A stretch of 64,000 nucleotides of DNA, from assembly GCF_000007665.1 (NCBI RefSeq), contig NC_006087.1:62001-126000 (forward strand), written 5' to 3'. The stretch is from Leifsonia xyli subsp. xyli str. CTCB07. GTDB lineage: Bacteria; Actinomycetota; Actinomycetes; Actinomycetales; Microbacteriaceae. Under the pieces are notes generated by a model. That model was not told the DNA's origin. It saw only the letters and a program-made list of their open reading frames with translations, and did no database searches. This document shows positions 23,621 through 32,297 of this stretch, piece after piece (position 1 is the stretch's first letter; the number at the start of each line of letters is the position of its first letter). Made by a program: the position numbers and the translations under genes.

Positions 23621-25519
23621 GTGGCTCTCTCGGCGAAGCGGACCAGGATGCTCGGCATCCTCTCGCGGCGTGCTGCCTGGGTGACCGCCGCCGAACTAGC
23701 CCGGGACCTCGGCGTGACCACCCGCAGCATCCGCAGCTACGCTGCCGCGCTCGGCGAACTGATCGAGTCCGGCCCGGACGGATATCGCGTGCGTCCGGAC
23801 GCCTACGCCGCCTCCCTCGCCGGCATGGCCTCCCCGGATTCCACGGCCGGCTCCCCGCAGGAGCGTCTCGTGCTCCTGGTCCGCCGGCTGCTGGACGCAC
23901 CGGAGGGGGTCGAGGTCTACGAGACGGCGGAGAGTCTGTTCGTCTCCGACTCGACCATCGAGTCCGACCTCACGCGCATCCGGGGGCTGCTCTCCGGCAC
24001 CGAACTGGCGCTGGAACGTCAGGGCGCCGTCGTCCGCTTGACCGGACCGGAGATCGCGAGGCGCAAGCTCATCAGCCGCCTGTTCCGGGACGAGATGACG
24101 CAGAGCGTCGTGGACATCGCCCGGATACAGGAGGTTTTTTCCTCCCGCGGGCTCGCCGAGTTCAAGGACGATCTGGTCGAGACACTGGATGCGCGCGGCT
24201 TCTTCGTCAACGAGTACGGCATCAACGATGTGCTCCTGCACATGGCCGTCGCCCTCGACCGCGTCGCCAAAGACCGGGTCTTGCCCGCCACCGCCGACCC
24301 CGAGGTGAGCGACGAGATCCGTGCGCTCGCCGTGGACCTGGGGGAACTCGTGCTGCACCACTTCGGAGCGCAGCTCGATCCGGTCGAACTGCGCTCCCTC
24401 GCTATCCTGCTGCGCACCCGGGTCATCGTTCCGGGTGCGCGCGACACGCTCGCGGAGTTCGTGAGCGACGAGGATCTTGCCGCCGTCCGGTGCATCGTGG
24501 CGAGTGCCTCCGCCGAGTACCTGGTGGACCTGCGTGACGAGAGTTTCATCGTGCGCCTTACGCTGCACCTTCAGAACCTCGTCGCCCGAGCTCACGAGAA
24601 GAGCTACTCGCGCAATCCGCTCACCCGCTCCATCAAGAGCGCGTACCCGATGATCTACGAACTGGCCGTCTACATCGCGAGCCGGTTGCAGGCGGCGGAG
24701 GGCATCGCGGTCAACGATGACGAGATCGCGTACATCGCCATGCATGTCGGCGCGCATCTGGAGCAGCAGTCGCGGCGGCGGGATGCTGTGACCTGCGCCG
24801 TCGTCTGCCCCAACTACTACGACATGCACATCCTCCTCCGCGAGCGTCTGGAGAGGGCGCTCGGCGACGAACTGGACATTACAAACGTGATTACGTCGGC
24901 GGACGCGGACTGGAACGTCATCGGGGAAGACCTCGTCCTCACCACCATCGACCCCCGTGGCCACCGGGAGAACGCGGTGATCGTGCAGCCGTTCCTCACC
25001 GAGACGGACATCGGGCGCATCCGGCAGTCGGTCGCCCGCATCCGCCGTCAGCGCCGCCGCGCGCGCATCAAAAGCGAATTGCTCGAGTACTTCGACGAGA
25101 GCCTCTTCCTCCGCGACTTCCACGCTCGCGACCCGCTCACGATGATCCGCGCCCTCGGCGATCGGATGATCGCCGCCGGCGCCATCGACAGCGCCTATGT
25201 CGAGCAGTCGGTGGAGCGCGAGCAGATGTCCTCGACGGCCTTCACCGACACGCTCGCCGTCCCGCACGCCATGACGATGACCGCCAAGCGCACGGCCATC
25301 GCGATCGTCGTCAATGACACGGCGATGGACTGGGGGGACGCCCGGGTCAACGTCATCGCCTTCATCGCCTTCTCGGAGGGCGGCCGTGCGGCCTTTCAGA
25401 CGGTTTTCGACCAGTTCGTCGAGGTGTTCTCCGACCCGGAGGCGGTGCGGGGGCTGATCCGCCGCGCGGACACTTTCACCGCCTTCATCGACGAACTCGT
25501 GCGGATCATCGACGCCTAG
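23621..25519 (+). CDS. mtlR: PRD-domain transcriptional regulator with EIIA-like domain (BglG/MtlR family), probable mannitol operon activator
   Basis: 632 residues. N-terminal HTH domains (WVTAAELARDLGVTTRSIRSY and LFVSDSTIESDLTRIRGLL), two PRD domains with candidate phospho-His residues (INDVLLHMAVALDR, ELVLHHFGAQLD, ISAYP-type region YPMIYELAVYIA, DDEIAYIAMHVGAH), a IIB-like region (AVVCPNYYDMHILL) and a C-terminal EIIA domain with its His in TLAVPHAMTMTAK. Such regulators sense PTS flux through phosphorylation by HPr and the EII proteins. The mannitol PTS operon 4.4 kb away on the other strand is the obvious target. GTG 23621 follows a GGGAAAGGCGG stretch. The symbol is by function and context. 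Confidence 0.8.
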   Translation: MALSAKRTRMLGILSRRAAWVTAAELARDLGVTTRSIRSYAAALGELIESGPDGYRVRPDAYAASLAGMASPDSTAGSPQERLVLLVRRLLDAPEGVEVYETAESLFVSDSTIESDLTRIRGLLSGTELALERQGAVVRLTGPEIARRKLISRLFRDEMTQSVVDIARIQEVFSSRGLAEFKDDLVETLDARGFFVNEYGINDVLLHMAVALDRVAKDRVLPATADPEVSDEIRALAVDLGELVLHHFGAQLDPVELRSLAILLRTRVIVPGARDTLAEFVSDEDLAAVRCIVASASAEYLVDLRDESFIVRLTLHLQNLVARAHEKSYSRNPLTRSIKSAYPMIYELAVYIASRLQAAEGIAVNDDEIAYIAMHVGAHLEQQSRRRDAVTCAVVCPNYYDMHILLRERLERALGDELDITNVITSADADWNVIGEDLVLTTIDPRGHRENAVIVQPFLTETDIGRIRQSVARIRRQRRRARIKSELLEYFDESLFLRDFHARDPLTMIRALGDRMIAAGAIDSAYVEQSVEREQMSSTAFTDTLAVPHAMTMTAKRTAIAIVVNDTAMDWGDARVNVIAFIAFSEGGRAAFQTVFDQFVEVFSDPEAVRGLIRRADTFTAFIDELVRIIDA

Positions 25520-25548
25520 CGTGGCGCTCCTCTCGGCGGAACCTCCGG

Positions 25549-26247
25549 TCAGCCCAGAAGCAGCGCGGAGAGCTGATCGGTCGAGTGTACGACCGCGATC
25601 TCCCCGGCCGCCTCGGCCGGGGAGCCGTAGCCCCATTCGACCAGGATCGTGGGCAGGCCGTGCGCGGCGGCGCCTTCCACATCGTAGAGGCGGTCGCCGA
25701 CCATGACGGCGTGGCCGATGCCGACGCCGGCCGCGGTGAGGCGGCGCAGGGCCTCGGCCACGACATCCGCCTTGGCGCTGCGGCTTTCGTCGGTCGCGCC
25801 GGCGATGACCTCGAAATGCTGAGCGAGTCCGAAGTGCTCCAGGATGCGGACCGCCTGGGTCTCGGGTTTGCTGGTCGCGACCGCGAGCGGGACACCCGCG
25901 GCGCTCAGCCGCTGGAGGAGGCCGCGGATGCCGGGGAAGACCGCGCTGTCGAGGGCGCCGTGCTCCGCGTAGTGTGCGCGGTACGCGGTGAGCGCGTCGC
26001 GGGCCCCGGCTTCGGTCAGGCCGGCCATGCTTTGCAGGGAGTCGAGGAGCGGGGGCCCGACATACTCGACGAGCTGGGCCGGCGCCGGGACGGGGAGGCC
26101 GATGGTCTCGAACGTGTGCGCCAGCGAGGAGGTGATGCCCGCGGCGGAGTCTGTGAGGGTGCTGTCGAGGTCGAAGAGGACGCAGGTCCAGGTGCGTGTG
26201 ACGGTGGGCGCGCTGGCCGGTTCGGTCGTGCTGGTCGGGTCAGTCAT
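25549..26247 (-). CDS. HAD-superfamily hydrolase, phosphoglycolate phosphatase-like
   Basis: 232 residues. HAD motif I is VLFDLDSTLTDS (the usual DxDG is DLDS here). Motif II is VATSKPETQ, followed by a Lys in SAKADVV, and motif III/IV is VMVGDRLYDVEGA. It has an alpha-helical cap between motifs I and II, as in Gph/PpaX-type enzymes. The physiological substrate is not evident. It is the third gene of a minus-strand unit after nucS and sseB-like, and converges on the PRD regulator. Confidence 0.85.
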   Translation of the reverse strand: MTDPTSTTEPASAPTVTRTWTCVLFDLDSTLTDSAAGITSSLAHTFETIGLPVPAPAQLVEYVGPPLLDSLQSMAGLTEAGARDALTAYRAHYAEHGALDSAVFPGIRGLLQRLSAAGVPLAVATSKPETQAVRILEHFGLAQHFEVIAGATDESRSAKADVVAEALRRLTAAGVGIGHAVMVGDRLYDVEGAAAHGLPTILVEWGYGSPAEAAGEIAVVHSTDQLSALLLG

Positions 26248-26284
26248 GGCGGTCCCAGGGTATGTGATCTATATGAATGATTTC

Positions 26285-26704
26285 TCAGCGCTCGCTGAGA
26301 GCGGCTTCGATATGTGAGCGGGCGACCACCAGTGCGTGCGGGGTTCCGGGATCGAACTGCACGGCGACGAAATCGGCCGAAGAGATGTGCCCGAGCGCCT
26401 CCGGGCCGGGGACGATGACCGCCTGCACGCGCGTCCCCCCGCCCGCTGCGCCGCCGACGGCCGCGCGCAATGCTCTCATCGAGGTGAAGAGCGGCAGCAC
26501 AGCCTCGCCGGTCGTGGAGCCGATGGTGCGCAGCCGCACCTCCCCCGGGCCGGAGCCGGTGACATCCACCACCAGACCGCCCTTCTTCGCGGCGGCGAGC
26601 AGCGCAGCCAGGTTCTCCAGTGTGGGCTCGGCGGCGATGACGGCCAGCGCCTTGCGCACCGGCACGTTCTCGTAGCTCGGGGGGAACCGGCCCCGGGCGC
26701 CCAT
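26285..26704 (-). CDS. SseB-family protein
   Basis: 139 residues. RFPPSYENVPVRKALAVIAA, then LENLAALLAAAKKGGLVVDV and VLPLFTSMRALRAAVG, then GHISSADFVAVQFDPGT, are typical of actinobacterial SseB N-terminal-domain proteins (named after enhanced-serine-sensitivity SseB). No catalytic role is established. Its ATG shares a base with the nucS stop, so the two are coupled. Confidence 0.75.
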   Translation of the reverse strand: MGARGRFPPSYENVPVRKALAVIAAEPTLENLAALLAAAKKGGLVVDVTGSGPGEVRLRTIGSTTGEAVLPLFTSMRALRAAVGGAAGGGTRVQAVIVPGPEALGHISSADFVAVQFDPGTPHALVVARSHIEAALSER

Positions 26705-27399
26705 CAGAACAGCCTGCTGTCGCTGTTGTCGAACCCGCGCATCGCGTCGTAGTCCAGCACGAGACAGCGGATGCCGCGGTCCTCGGCGAGCGTGCGGGCC
26801 TGCGGCTTGATCTCCTGGGCGGCGAAGACCCCGGCCACCGGGGCGAGCAGCGGGTCCCGGTTCATGAGCTCCAGGTAGCGGGTCAGCTGCTCGACGCCGT
26901 CGATGTCGCCCCGTCGCTTCAACTCCACGGCGACCGACGCGCCCGCGGCGTCCCGGGCCAGGATGTCGACCGGCCCGATCGCCGTCATGTGCTCGCGGCG
27001 CACCAGAACATGCCCGTCGCCGAGGAGGTGGATCTGTTCGGCGAGCAGCTTCTGCAGGTGCGCCTCGACACCGTCCTTCTGCAGGCCTGGGTCGATCCCG
27101 AGTTCGTGCGCGGAGTCGTGAAGCACCTCGTGGATCGAGACGACGAGCATGTCCGCAGTCTTCGCCTGGCTGACGCGCCAGAGCTGTGTGACGCCGGCCT
27201 CGCGCTGCGCTTCGTCCGGTTTGTCGACCGCGAGCGTGCAGGGCGGGCTCATCCAGTTCAGCGGCTTGTAGGAGCCGCCGTCGGAGTGGACCAGCATACT
27301 GCCGTCGGCTTTGAGCATCAGCAGCCGCTTGGCGAGCGGCAGGTGGGCGCTCAGACGGCCCGCGTAGTCGACGGAGCAGTTGGCAATCACGAGGCGCAC
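26704..27399 (-). CDS. nucS: Mismatch-specific endonuclease NucS (EndoMS)
   Basis: 231 residues, as in mycobacterial NucS. The N-terminal DNA-binding domain starts [16 protein letters not shown]. The C-terminal RecB-like nuclease domain has [29 protein letters not shown] (catalytic E-x-K) and [16 protein letters not shown]. It cleaves both strands at mismatches and provides the non-MutS mismatch repair of actinobacteria. The C-terminal DSRLF resembles a beta-clamp contact. GTG 27399 lies 6 nt after a TAAACT hexamer, so the mRNA is probably leaderless. It is divergent from the lactonase gene. Confidence 0.93.
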   Translation of the reverse strand: MRLVIANCSVDYAGRLSAHLPLAKRLLMLKADGSMLVHSDGGSYKPLNWMSPPCTLAVDKPDEAQREAGVTQLWRVSQAKTADMLVVSIHEVLHDSAHELGIDPGLQKDGVEAHLQKLLAEQIHLLGDGHVLVRREHMTAIGPVDILARDAAGASVAVELKRRGDIDGVEQLTRYLELMNRDPLLAPVAGVFAAQEIKPQARTLAEDRGIRCLVLDYDAMRGFDNSDSRLF

Positions 27400-27405
27400 C
27401 GGACA

Positions 27406-27411
27406 AGTTTA
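27406..27411 (-). promoter_or_regulatory. Probable -10 element of the nucS promoter
   Basis: TAAACT on the minus strand, 6 nt before GTG 27399. A divergent CAGGAT (27420-27425, plus strand) lies 6 nt before the lactonase ATG, so the two promoters abut within 30 bp. Confidence 0.6.
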
Positions 27412-27431
27412 GGGTGCGCCAGGATGGGGGC

Positions 27432-28487
27432 ATGGTCCATCAGCTCCTCATCGGCACGTACACCGAGTCCCTTCCGCACGTCGACGGGCACGCGGAGGGG
27501 CTTCTCGCTGCGACTTTCGACGGCGCCGCGGTCTCGCCCGCCGGTGTCGCCGCCTTTCTCGAGAACCCGTCGTGGATCGCGGTCGGACCGGGGGCGCGCA
27601 CCGTCTATGCGGTCGAGGAGACCGGCCCGGATGGCTCGGTCACCGCTTTCTCCCGCGAGGGCGGCGGCGCTCTCCTCCCCAGCGGGCGCGAGTCCGCGGG
27701 CGGCTCCTCACCCGCGCACCTCGCCGTGCATCCCTCTGGACGCTTCCTCTTGGTCGGCTCCTACGGGAGCGGAACCGTCTCGGTGTGGTCGCTGGACGCC
27801 GAGGGGATGCCGCTGGAGCGCACCGCGTTCGTCCAGCACGAGGGTTCCGGCCCCGACCCGGAGCGGCAGGAGGGTCCGCATGTCCACCAGCTGAGCGTCG
27901 ACCCGGTCACCGGTGACCTCGTCGTGGTCGACCTCGGACTGGGCGAGGTGCGCTGGTACGCATTCTCCGAAGAGGGCTGCCTCACGCTCCGTCCCGAGGC
28001 CACGGTCGTGACGGGCGGGGCCGGACCGCGCCACCTGGCGTTCCACCCGGACGGCGGGCACGCTTTCCTGGTCAACGAGCTCGAAAGCACGGTCGCCGTG
28101 CTGCGACGCGGGGCGGATGGACGCTTCCGCCTTGCGGGCGCCGCGTCCACCCGTGCGCCCGGGGCGGACGGGCCGAACTTCCCGGCCGCCGTCCGTGTCA
28201 CCGGCGACGGCCGGACGGTTCTGGTCAGCAATCGGGGCGATGACACGATCGCCGTGTTCGCCTTCGATGGCGCGGAATCCCGGCTCAGACTCGCGACGTT
28301 CGCACCGGCCGGGGGGCGTTCCCCCCCCCCCCCCGACCTCGTCCTCACGCCCGAAGGTGACCGCGTGCTGGTTTCGTGCCAGGACAGCGACCGGGTGACG
28401 GTCTTCGCCTTCGATCCGGAGACCCGCGCGCTCACCTGGCTGAGCGACAACGCGGTGCCGACGCCGGTGTGCGTTGTCGTGCTCTGA
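27432..28487 (+). CDS. Lactonase family protein (6-phosphogluconolactonase/Pgl-type beta-propeller)
   Basis: 351 residues of a seven-bladed propeller. LLIGTYTE at the N-terminus, NPSWIAVGP, SPAHLAVHPSGRFLLVGSYG, GPHVHQLSVDP and GPRHLAFHPDG are the repeated blade motifs of the YbhE/Pgl family, which hydrolyses 6-phosphogluconolactone. Near the end, a run of 14 C at 28321-28334 encodes four prolines where the family usually has a PRD-type segment before LVLTPEG; the reading frame is kept. ATG 27432 is favoured by CAGGAT 6 nt upstream. Confidence 0.82.
   Translation: MVHQLLIGTYTESLPHVDGHAEGLLAATFDGAAVSPAGVAAFLENPSWIAVGPGARTVYAVEETGPDGSVTAFSREGGGALLPSGRESAGGSSPAHLAVHPSGRFLLVGSYGSGTVSVWSLDAEGMPLERTAFVQHEGSGPDPERQEGPHVHQLSVDPVTGDLVVVDLGLGEVRWYAFSEEGCLTLRPEATVVTGGAGPRHLAFHPDGGHAFLVNELESTVAVLRRGADGRFRLAGAASTRAPGADGPNFPAAVRVTGDGRTVLVSNRGDDTIAVFAFDGAESRLRLATFAPAGGRSPPPPDLVLTPEGDRVLVSCQDSDRVTVFAFDPETRALTWLSDNAVPTPVCVVVL
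28321..28334. repeat. Homopolymeric C(14) tract inside the lactonase gene
   Basis: Fourteen consecutive C within coding sequence, preceded by six G and GCGTT. At this length it is in frame (PPPP). Such tracts change length by slipped-strand mispairing, which would put the last 55 residues in or out of frame. A sequencing or assembly uncertainty is equally possible. Confidence 0.9.
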
Positions 28488-28530
28488 GGCCGCCCGGCGC
28501 GGTTCGCTGCGAGCGCTTCGCTGGGCGAGT

Positions 28531-29160
28531 TCAGAGGCCATCGACGCTGGTGCGGGCTCGCATCGCGGTCCGATCGTGCTTCTTCGCGTCGAAGTAGCGG
28601 TCCGGCCCGACAGCGAACGGTTCTGTGTCGATCCAGAGTTCGTCGCCGTCGACACGGAGCAGTCCGACATACAGGACACGGTCGGCCTCGGAGGCCCAGA
28701 CCGTGATCAGTCTCGTGTTCCCACCGTCCTTCTGGACTGCCGCCAGACCGGCGACGATCGCGGCGCTGGCGACCGCGCCCCGCTGCATCGCCGCGAGGAG
28801 ATCGTCGATGGGGAAGCCGGGGCGGAAACTGTGAATCACCGGGTTCGTGAGCACCCCACCGCCCGTGACTCTCCAGCGGCGAGAGCCGGCGATGACCATC
28901 GCGACGCACACAACGAAGATCGCCGGGGGCATTGCAAACGCACCGGCAATCGCGAGACCGGCCTTCACGCGTCCACCCAGGGTCTCTACGATGGCCGCTG
29001 GATTGAGGAAGACGATGAGGGTCAGCGCTGCCATCAGCCCGGCGACGATCATCCACGACATCGTCTTACGCGGTGAGCGCTCCGGCGTGAACAGGTCGGG
29101 ACGCGTTGCGAACCAAGCGGAGAGAGTGCGCGACCGAGTCTTAAACGGTGTGAAACTCAT
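28531..29160 (-). CDS. Membrane protein of unknown function
   Basis: 209 residues. A polar N-terminus is followed by two hydrophobic helices (IVAGLMAALTLIVFL and AIAGAFAMPPAIFVVCVAMVIA) and a C-terminal soluble domain (about 95-209) with FRPGFPIDDLLAAMQRG and TVWASEADRVLYVGLLRVDG. I recognise no family. ATG 29160 (MSFTPF) has AGGAG 9 nt upstream; ATG 29166 is also possible but too close to that site. Confidence 0.55.
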   Translation of the reverse strand: MSFTPFKTRSRTLSAWFATRPDLFTPERSPRKTMSWMIVAGLMAALTLIVFLNPAAIVETLGGRVKAGLAIAGAFAMPPAIFVVCVAMVIAGSRRWRVTGGGVLTNPVIHSFRPGFPIDDLLAAMQRGAVASAAIVAGLAAVQKDGGNTRLITVWASEADRVLYVGLLRVDGDELWIDTEPFAVGPDRYFDAKKHDRTAMRARTSVDGL

Positions 29161-29349
29161 ATTCATCTTCTCCTGGACGTCATTGAGACGAGGAGGCTCT
29201 ACCGCCCATCCTCGTCATTCCGGCCCGGGACCGGTGTGCGCAGAGGGGCATCGTCCTCATTCTGTCCACTGCCTCAGGGGAGGAGCGCCGTGCGAGCGGC
29301 CACCATTAATCCTGAACGATACCTTTTAAATTCTGTGCATCAGTTTTCA

Positions 29350-29835
29350 ATGGGAGAATCCTCTATACCGAAGAAGTCTCTTGTCCTGGCCGCTCTTGTT
29401 CCCGCGGCCCTCCTCGCTGGCTGCTCCGCCAGCTATCCGGGAGTTGAGCCGTCCGCGTTCGCCTCTGTTGCATGCGCGACGTGGCTGGCAAAGGGCTCAG
29501 CGGAAACGCTTTCGGACTCTTCGACGATCAGCGGCTTGAGCGGCACGGGGGACGAGCAGCGAAACCAGGCTATCGCCCTCGCAGAGAAGGTTGTCGCCGA
29601 ATGGGAGAAGAGCCGCGACAAAATCGCCGCCGCGAAGCACGCCGTCAAGGACGGTGCTAAGATCGCCGCTCTCTTCACTGACCACTGCAACACTCGCATC
29701 GACGCCGCGAACGAACTCATCGACGAATTCCGCAGCGACATGCCCCGAACCGCGGTCGTACCGGAATCCGATGGGGAACGACGAATAGATCACTCCATTG
29801 GCGAACTCGCTCCGCACTTCTTCCGCAAACTGTGA
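29350..29835 (+). CDS. Lipoprotein of unknown function
   Basis: 161 residues with a lipoprotein signal peptide: basic PKK, hydrophobic SLVLAALVPAALLAGC with a lipobox LAGC (Cys about residue 25). The mature part is helical and charged (IALAEKVVAEWEKSRDKIAAAK). No family is recognised. The last about 30 residues (ESDGERRIDHS...) lie antisense to a plausible small protein on the minus strand, so the natural 3' end may be altered. ATG 29350 has no clear ribosome binding site. Confidence 0.6.
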   Translation: MGESSIPKKSLVLAALVPAALLAGCSASYPGVEPSAFASVACATWLAKGSAETLSDSSTISGLSGTGDEQRNQAIALAEKVVAEWEKSRDKIAAAKHAVKDGAKIAALFTDHCNTRIDAANELIDEFRSDMPRTAVVPESDGERRIDHSIGELAPHFFRKL

Positions 29836-29955
29836 AGCTTGGGCCTCGTTTGCGAATACCCCCAGAACCGTGTTGTGTGGAGATTCATCCTGACAAATGA
29901 TCCACACAAGGTTCGCAACCGCTTCTTCTGTGCGCCCTTTTGCTTCATCATTCAC
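29497..29955 (-). CDS. Doubtful small protein; only the N-terminal half looks coding
   Basis: On the minus strand, LVWIICQDESPHNTVLGVFA followed by NEAQASQFAEEVR and SSFPIGFRYD looks like a small alpha/beta protein reminiscent of DUF7336-like proteins. The remainder is antisense to the lipoprotein gene and looks non-coding. Most of the 500 bases from 29836 to 30166 otherwise show nothing. Start GTG 29955 is a guess. Confidence 0.3.
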   Translation of the reverse strand: MNDEAKGRTEEAVANLVWIICQDESPHNTVLGVFANEAQASQFAEEVRSEFANGVIYSSFPIGFRYDRGSGHVAAEFVDEFVRGVDASVAVVSEESGDLSTVLDGVLRGGDFVAALLPFGDNLLCEGDSLVSLLVPRAAQAADRRRVRKRFR

Positions 29956-30166
29956 CGCTCTCTCGACTTCCAGGTCGTGTCCTTCCAAGAAGATTACAAG
30001 CCACTATGGAAGTGACTCTTAACTGAAGCTGACGGTGGACTTCGACGGCACGGTCGGTCAAGCTCCCGGCAGCTGCCTGGCTCATCGGTTCCTGACGCTC
30101 AAGCAATGGCGCGGAATCCGTGAGGGTGTGAACAGCGCAGCGTCCTGTCTCTCTGCCGGTCTGCGC

Positions 30167-31603
30167 CTACCTGTCGGTCCCTTCGCAAACGGAGGGGGTT
30201 CGGGAGGAAGGAGCCGGTGAGCGCCCTCCGCCTCGCCCCGGACGCTGGTCGCCGCCGCCCGCGAGTTCCTCGCCTAGAACGCCGCGCCGGGCCGGAGCCA
30301 CGCGGAGGTGCGGGCCCAGGGTGAGGGCGCGAGAGCCGAGGTAGCCGAAGGCGAAGGCGGCGGCGAGCGCGGCGAGGCCTCCGGCGTCGTGGTCGCCCCG
30401 CGCGATCACGGCCACGGCGAGCGGCGCGAACACTGCGACGTTTAGCAAGCCCGTGAGCGCGAGGTAGCGCGTGTCTCCGGCTCCGATCAGCACACCGTCG
30501 AGCACGAAGACGTACCCACCGAGCGGTGCGCTGAGTCCGACGATCGCGAGCGCCGCCGGGAGAAGCGCGGTGACGGCGGCATCTCTTGTGAACAGTCCGG
30601 CCGCGACGGGGCTCAGCGCGACGGTGACGGCGCCGAGGACAGCCCCCGACCCGACGCCCCACTGGACGCAGCGCCGGAGCACCGCGCGCACCTCCGGGAG
30701 CTTGCCCGCGCCGAGTCCTTTGCCGACGAGCGCTTGGGCGGCGATGGCGAGCGTGTCGAGGGCGAAAGCGAGCGTCGCGAAGACGGTCATAGCGACCTGG
30801 AAGGCGGCGAGATCGTCCGGTCCGAGCCGTGTCGCCGCGGCGATGGCGAGCAGCATCGCGCCACGGAGGCTCGCCGTCCTCAGGAACAGCCAGCCCCCGG
30901 CGACCGCCGTCCGCCCGAGGCCGGTGTGGCGGGGGAGCAGGCCCGCGCCGGCGCGGCGGGCGTGGCGGGCGACGACGACGGCGTACACCGCGACCATCGC
31001 CCACTGTGCGACGACGGTTCCGAGCGCGGAGCCTGCGATGCCCAGGCCCAGGACTCCGATGAAGACAGCGTTCAGCGCGATGTTGGCCGCGAAGCCGCCG
31101 CCGGCGACGGCCAGCGGCGTCCGGGTGTCTTGCAGTCCGCGCAGCAGCCCGGTTGCCGCGAACACAAACAGCATGGCGGGCAGCCCGGCCATCGAGATGG
31201 AGAGGTAGACCTCCGCCTGTTCGCTCACCGCCGCGGAGGCCGCGAACAGCGAGACGAGGACCGGCGAGGCCAGCCGTCCCGCCGCCAGCACGGCCCCGAG
31301 CCCGAGCCCGAGCCCGAGCCCGCAGCCGTCCACACCGGCGGCGACGGCCGCGCGTTCGTCGCCCGCGCCGAGCCAGCGAGCCACGGCGGGCGTCGTCGAG
31401 TAAGCGAGGAAGACCATCAGACCGACGATCGTCTGCAGGACGGCGGCGGCGATCCCGAGCCCGGCGAGCGGTGCGACGCCGAGGTGACCGACCACCGCCG
31501 AGTCCGCCAGTAGGAACAACGGCTCGGCGACGAGCGCACCGAGGGCGGGCACGGCCAGTCGCAGGATGTCCCGGTCGAGCGGGCGGCGGGGGAGGGGATT
31601 CAC
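30167..31603 (-). CDS. MATE-family efflux transporter (DinF-like)
   Basis: 478 residues with twelve membrane helices. RDILRLAVPALGALVAEPLF and DSAVVGHLG at the N-terminus are the DinF/MATE signature, repeated in the second half (LRGAMLLAIAAATRLG, AFALDTLAIAAQALVGKGLGAG). It would export cationic drugs or metabolites against Na or H. GTG 31603 has GGAGG 5 nt upstream and a TAGCGT a few bases before that. The C-terminal about 30 residues are polar and not conserved-looking. Confidence 0.88.
   Translation of the reverse strand: MNPLPRRPLDRDILRLAVPALGALVAEPLFLLADSAVVGHLGVAPLAGLGIAAAVLQTIVGLMVFLAYSTTPAVARWLGAGDERAAVAAGVDGCGLGLGLGLGAVLAAGRLASPVLVSLFAASAAVSEQAEVYLSISMAGLPAMLFVFAATGLLRGLQDTRTPLAVAGGGFAANIALNAVFIGVLGLGIAGSALGTVVAQWAMVAVYAVVVARHARRAGAGLLPRHTGLGRTAVAGGWLFLRTASLRGAMLLAIAAATRLGPDDLAAFQVAMTVFATLAFALDTLAIAAQALVGKGLGAGKLPEVRAVLRRCVQWGVGSGAVLGAVTVALSPVAAGLFTRDAAVTALLPAALAIVGLSAPLGGYVFVLDGVLIGAGDTRYLALTGLLNVAVFAPLAVAVIARGDHDAGGLAALAAAFAFGYLGSRALTLGPHLRVAPARRGVLGEELAGGGDQRPGRGGGRSPAPSSRTPSVCEGTDR
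31295..31321. repeat. Tandem CCCGAG hexamer repeat (about 4.5 copies) in the MATE gene
   Basis: About 4.5 copies of CCCGAG encode an alternating Gly-Leu run (GLGLGLGLG) in a membrane helix on the minus strand. The unit is 6 bp, so copy-number change keeps the frame and only lengthens or shortens the helix. Confidence 0.85.
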
Positions 31604-31667
31604 GGCGCCTCCACGCTACTCGACGGGGGCCTCGCCGAGTGTCAGTGGTTGTTCCTACAGTGGTGTC

Positions 31668-32297
31668 ATGAGTTCGTTGATGCCGGAGCTGCTCGCCACC
31701 TGGAGCTGGCGGCTGGAGCGTGGGCGCACCGGGCGCACCGTCCTCACCCGTGGGCAGGCGGCGACGGCGAAACGCGACCTCGAGCACGACCGGTCGGCGC
31801 ATCCCGGGGACTACGCAGCCTACGAGGACGAGCTCGCCGCCGCGCTCGACGCGCTGGAGATCCTCTCCCGTCAGGCGAACCGCGCCGACGACCTGCTCGC
31901 CGTGCTCGCCGCCGAGCGTCGTCAGCGCGGCGGTGCGGAGGGCGGGGACCACGCCCGTCGCACGCCCGGCCCGGGGGAACCGGCCCGTGCGCGCGGTCCG
32001 CTCACCGCCGAGCACGAGGGCATCCCGGCCGGACTCCCGGAGCTGCTCGACCAGTGGGTCCACCGCCTCATCCGCTACCGCAACGGGGCGAAGCTCATCG
32101 CCCCGATCGAAGCTGCCCGCGCAGAGATCCGCCTCCGCAACGAAGCGCATTTACATCCCGGCGCCTATCGCAATGCCGTCACGCGGCCGTACTACGGCCG
32201 CGTGATGCGCGAACTCGGTGAGATCGCGACGGCCCAGCGGCCGGGGGTCCGCGTCGGTGGCCGCGGAATGCGCCGCACTCTCGGGGATCTGTGGTGA
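31668..32297 (+). CDS. Hypothetical cytoplasmic protein
   Basis: 209 residues, hydrophilic, Arg/Ala/Glu-rich, without membrane segments. WSWRLERGRTGRTVLTRGQA and RYRNGAKLIAPIEAARAEIRL are the most distinctive stretches. I recognise no family. ATG 31668 lies 6 nt after TACAGT, so the mRNA is probably leaderless. The stop overlaps the next gene by 4 nt (GTGA). The codon usage matches its neighbours. Confidence 0.6.
   Translation: MSSLMPELLATWSWRLERGRTGRTVLTRGQAATAKRDLEHDRSAHPGDYAAYEDELAAALDALEILSRQANRADDLLAVLAAERRQRGGAEGGDHARRTPGPGEPARARGPLTAEHEGIPAGLPELLDQWVHRLIRYRNGAKLIAPIEAARAEIRLRNEAHLHPGAYRNAVTRPYYGRVMRELGEIATAQRPGVRVGGRGMRRTLGDLW

Noticed and set aside
29497..29760. Minus-strand coding sequence across the lipoprotein gene
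   Set aside because: Only the part upstream of about 29760 looks protein-like; the rest is antisense to a lipoprotein with a clear lipobox.
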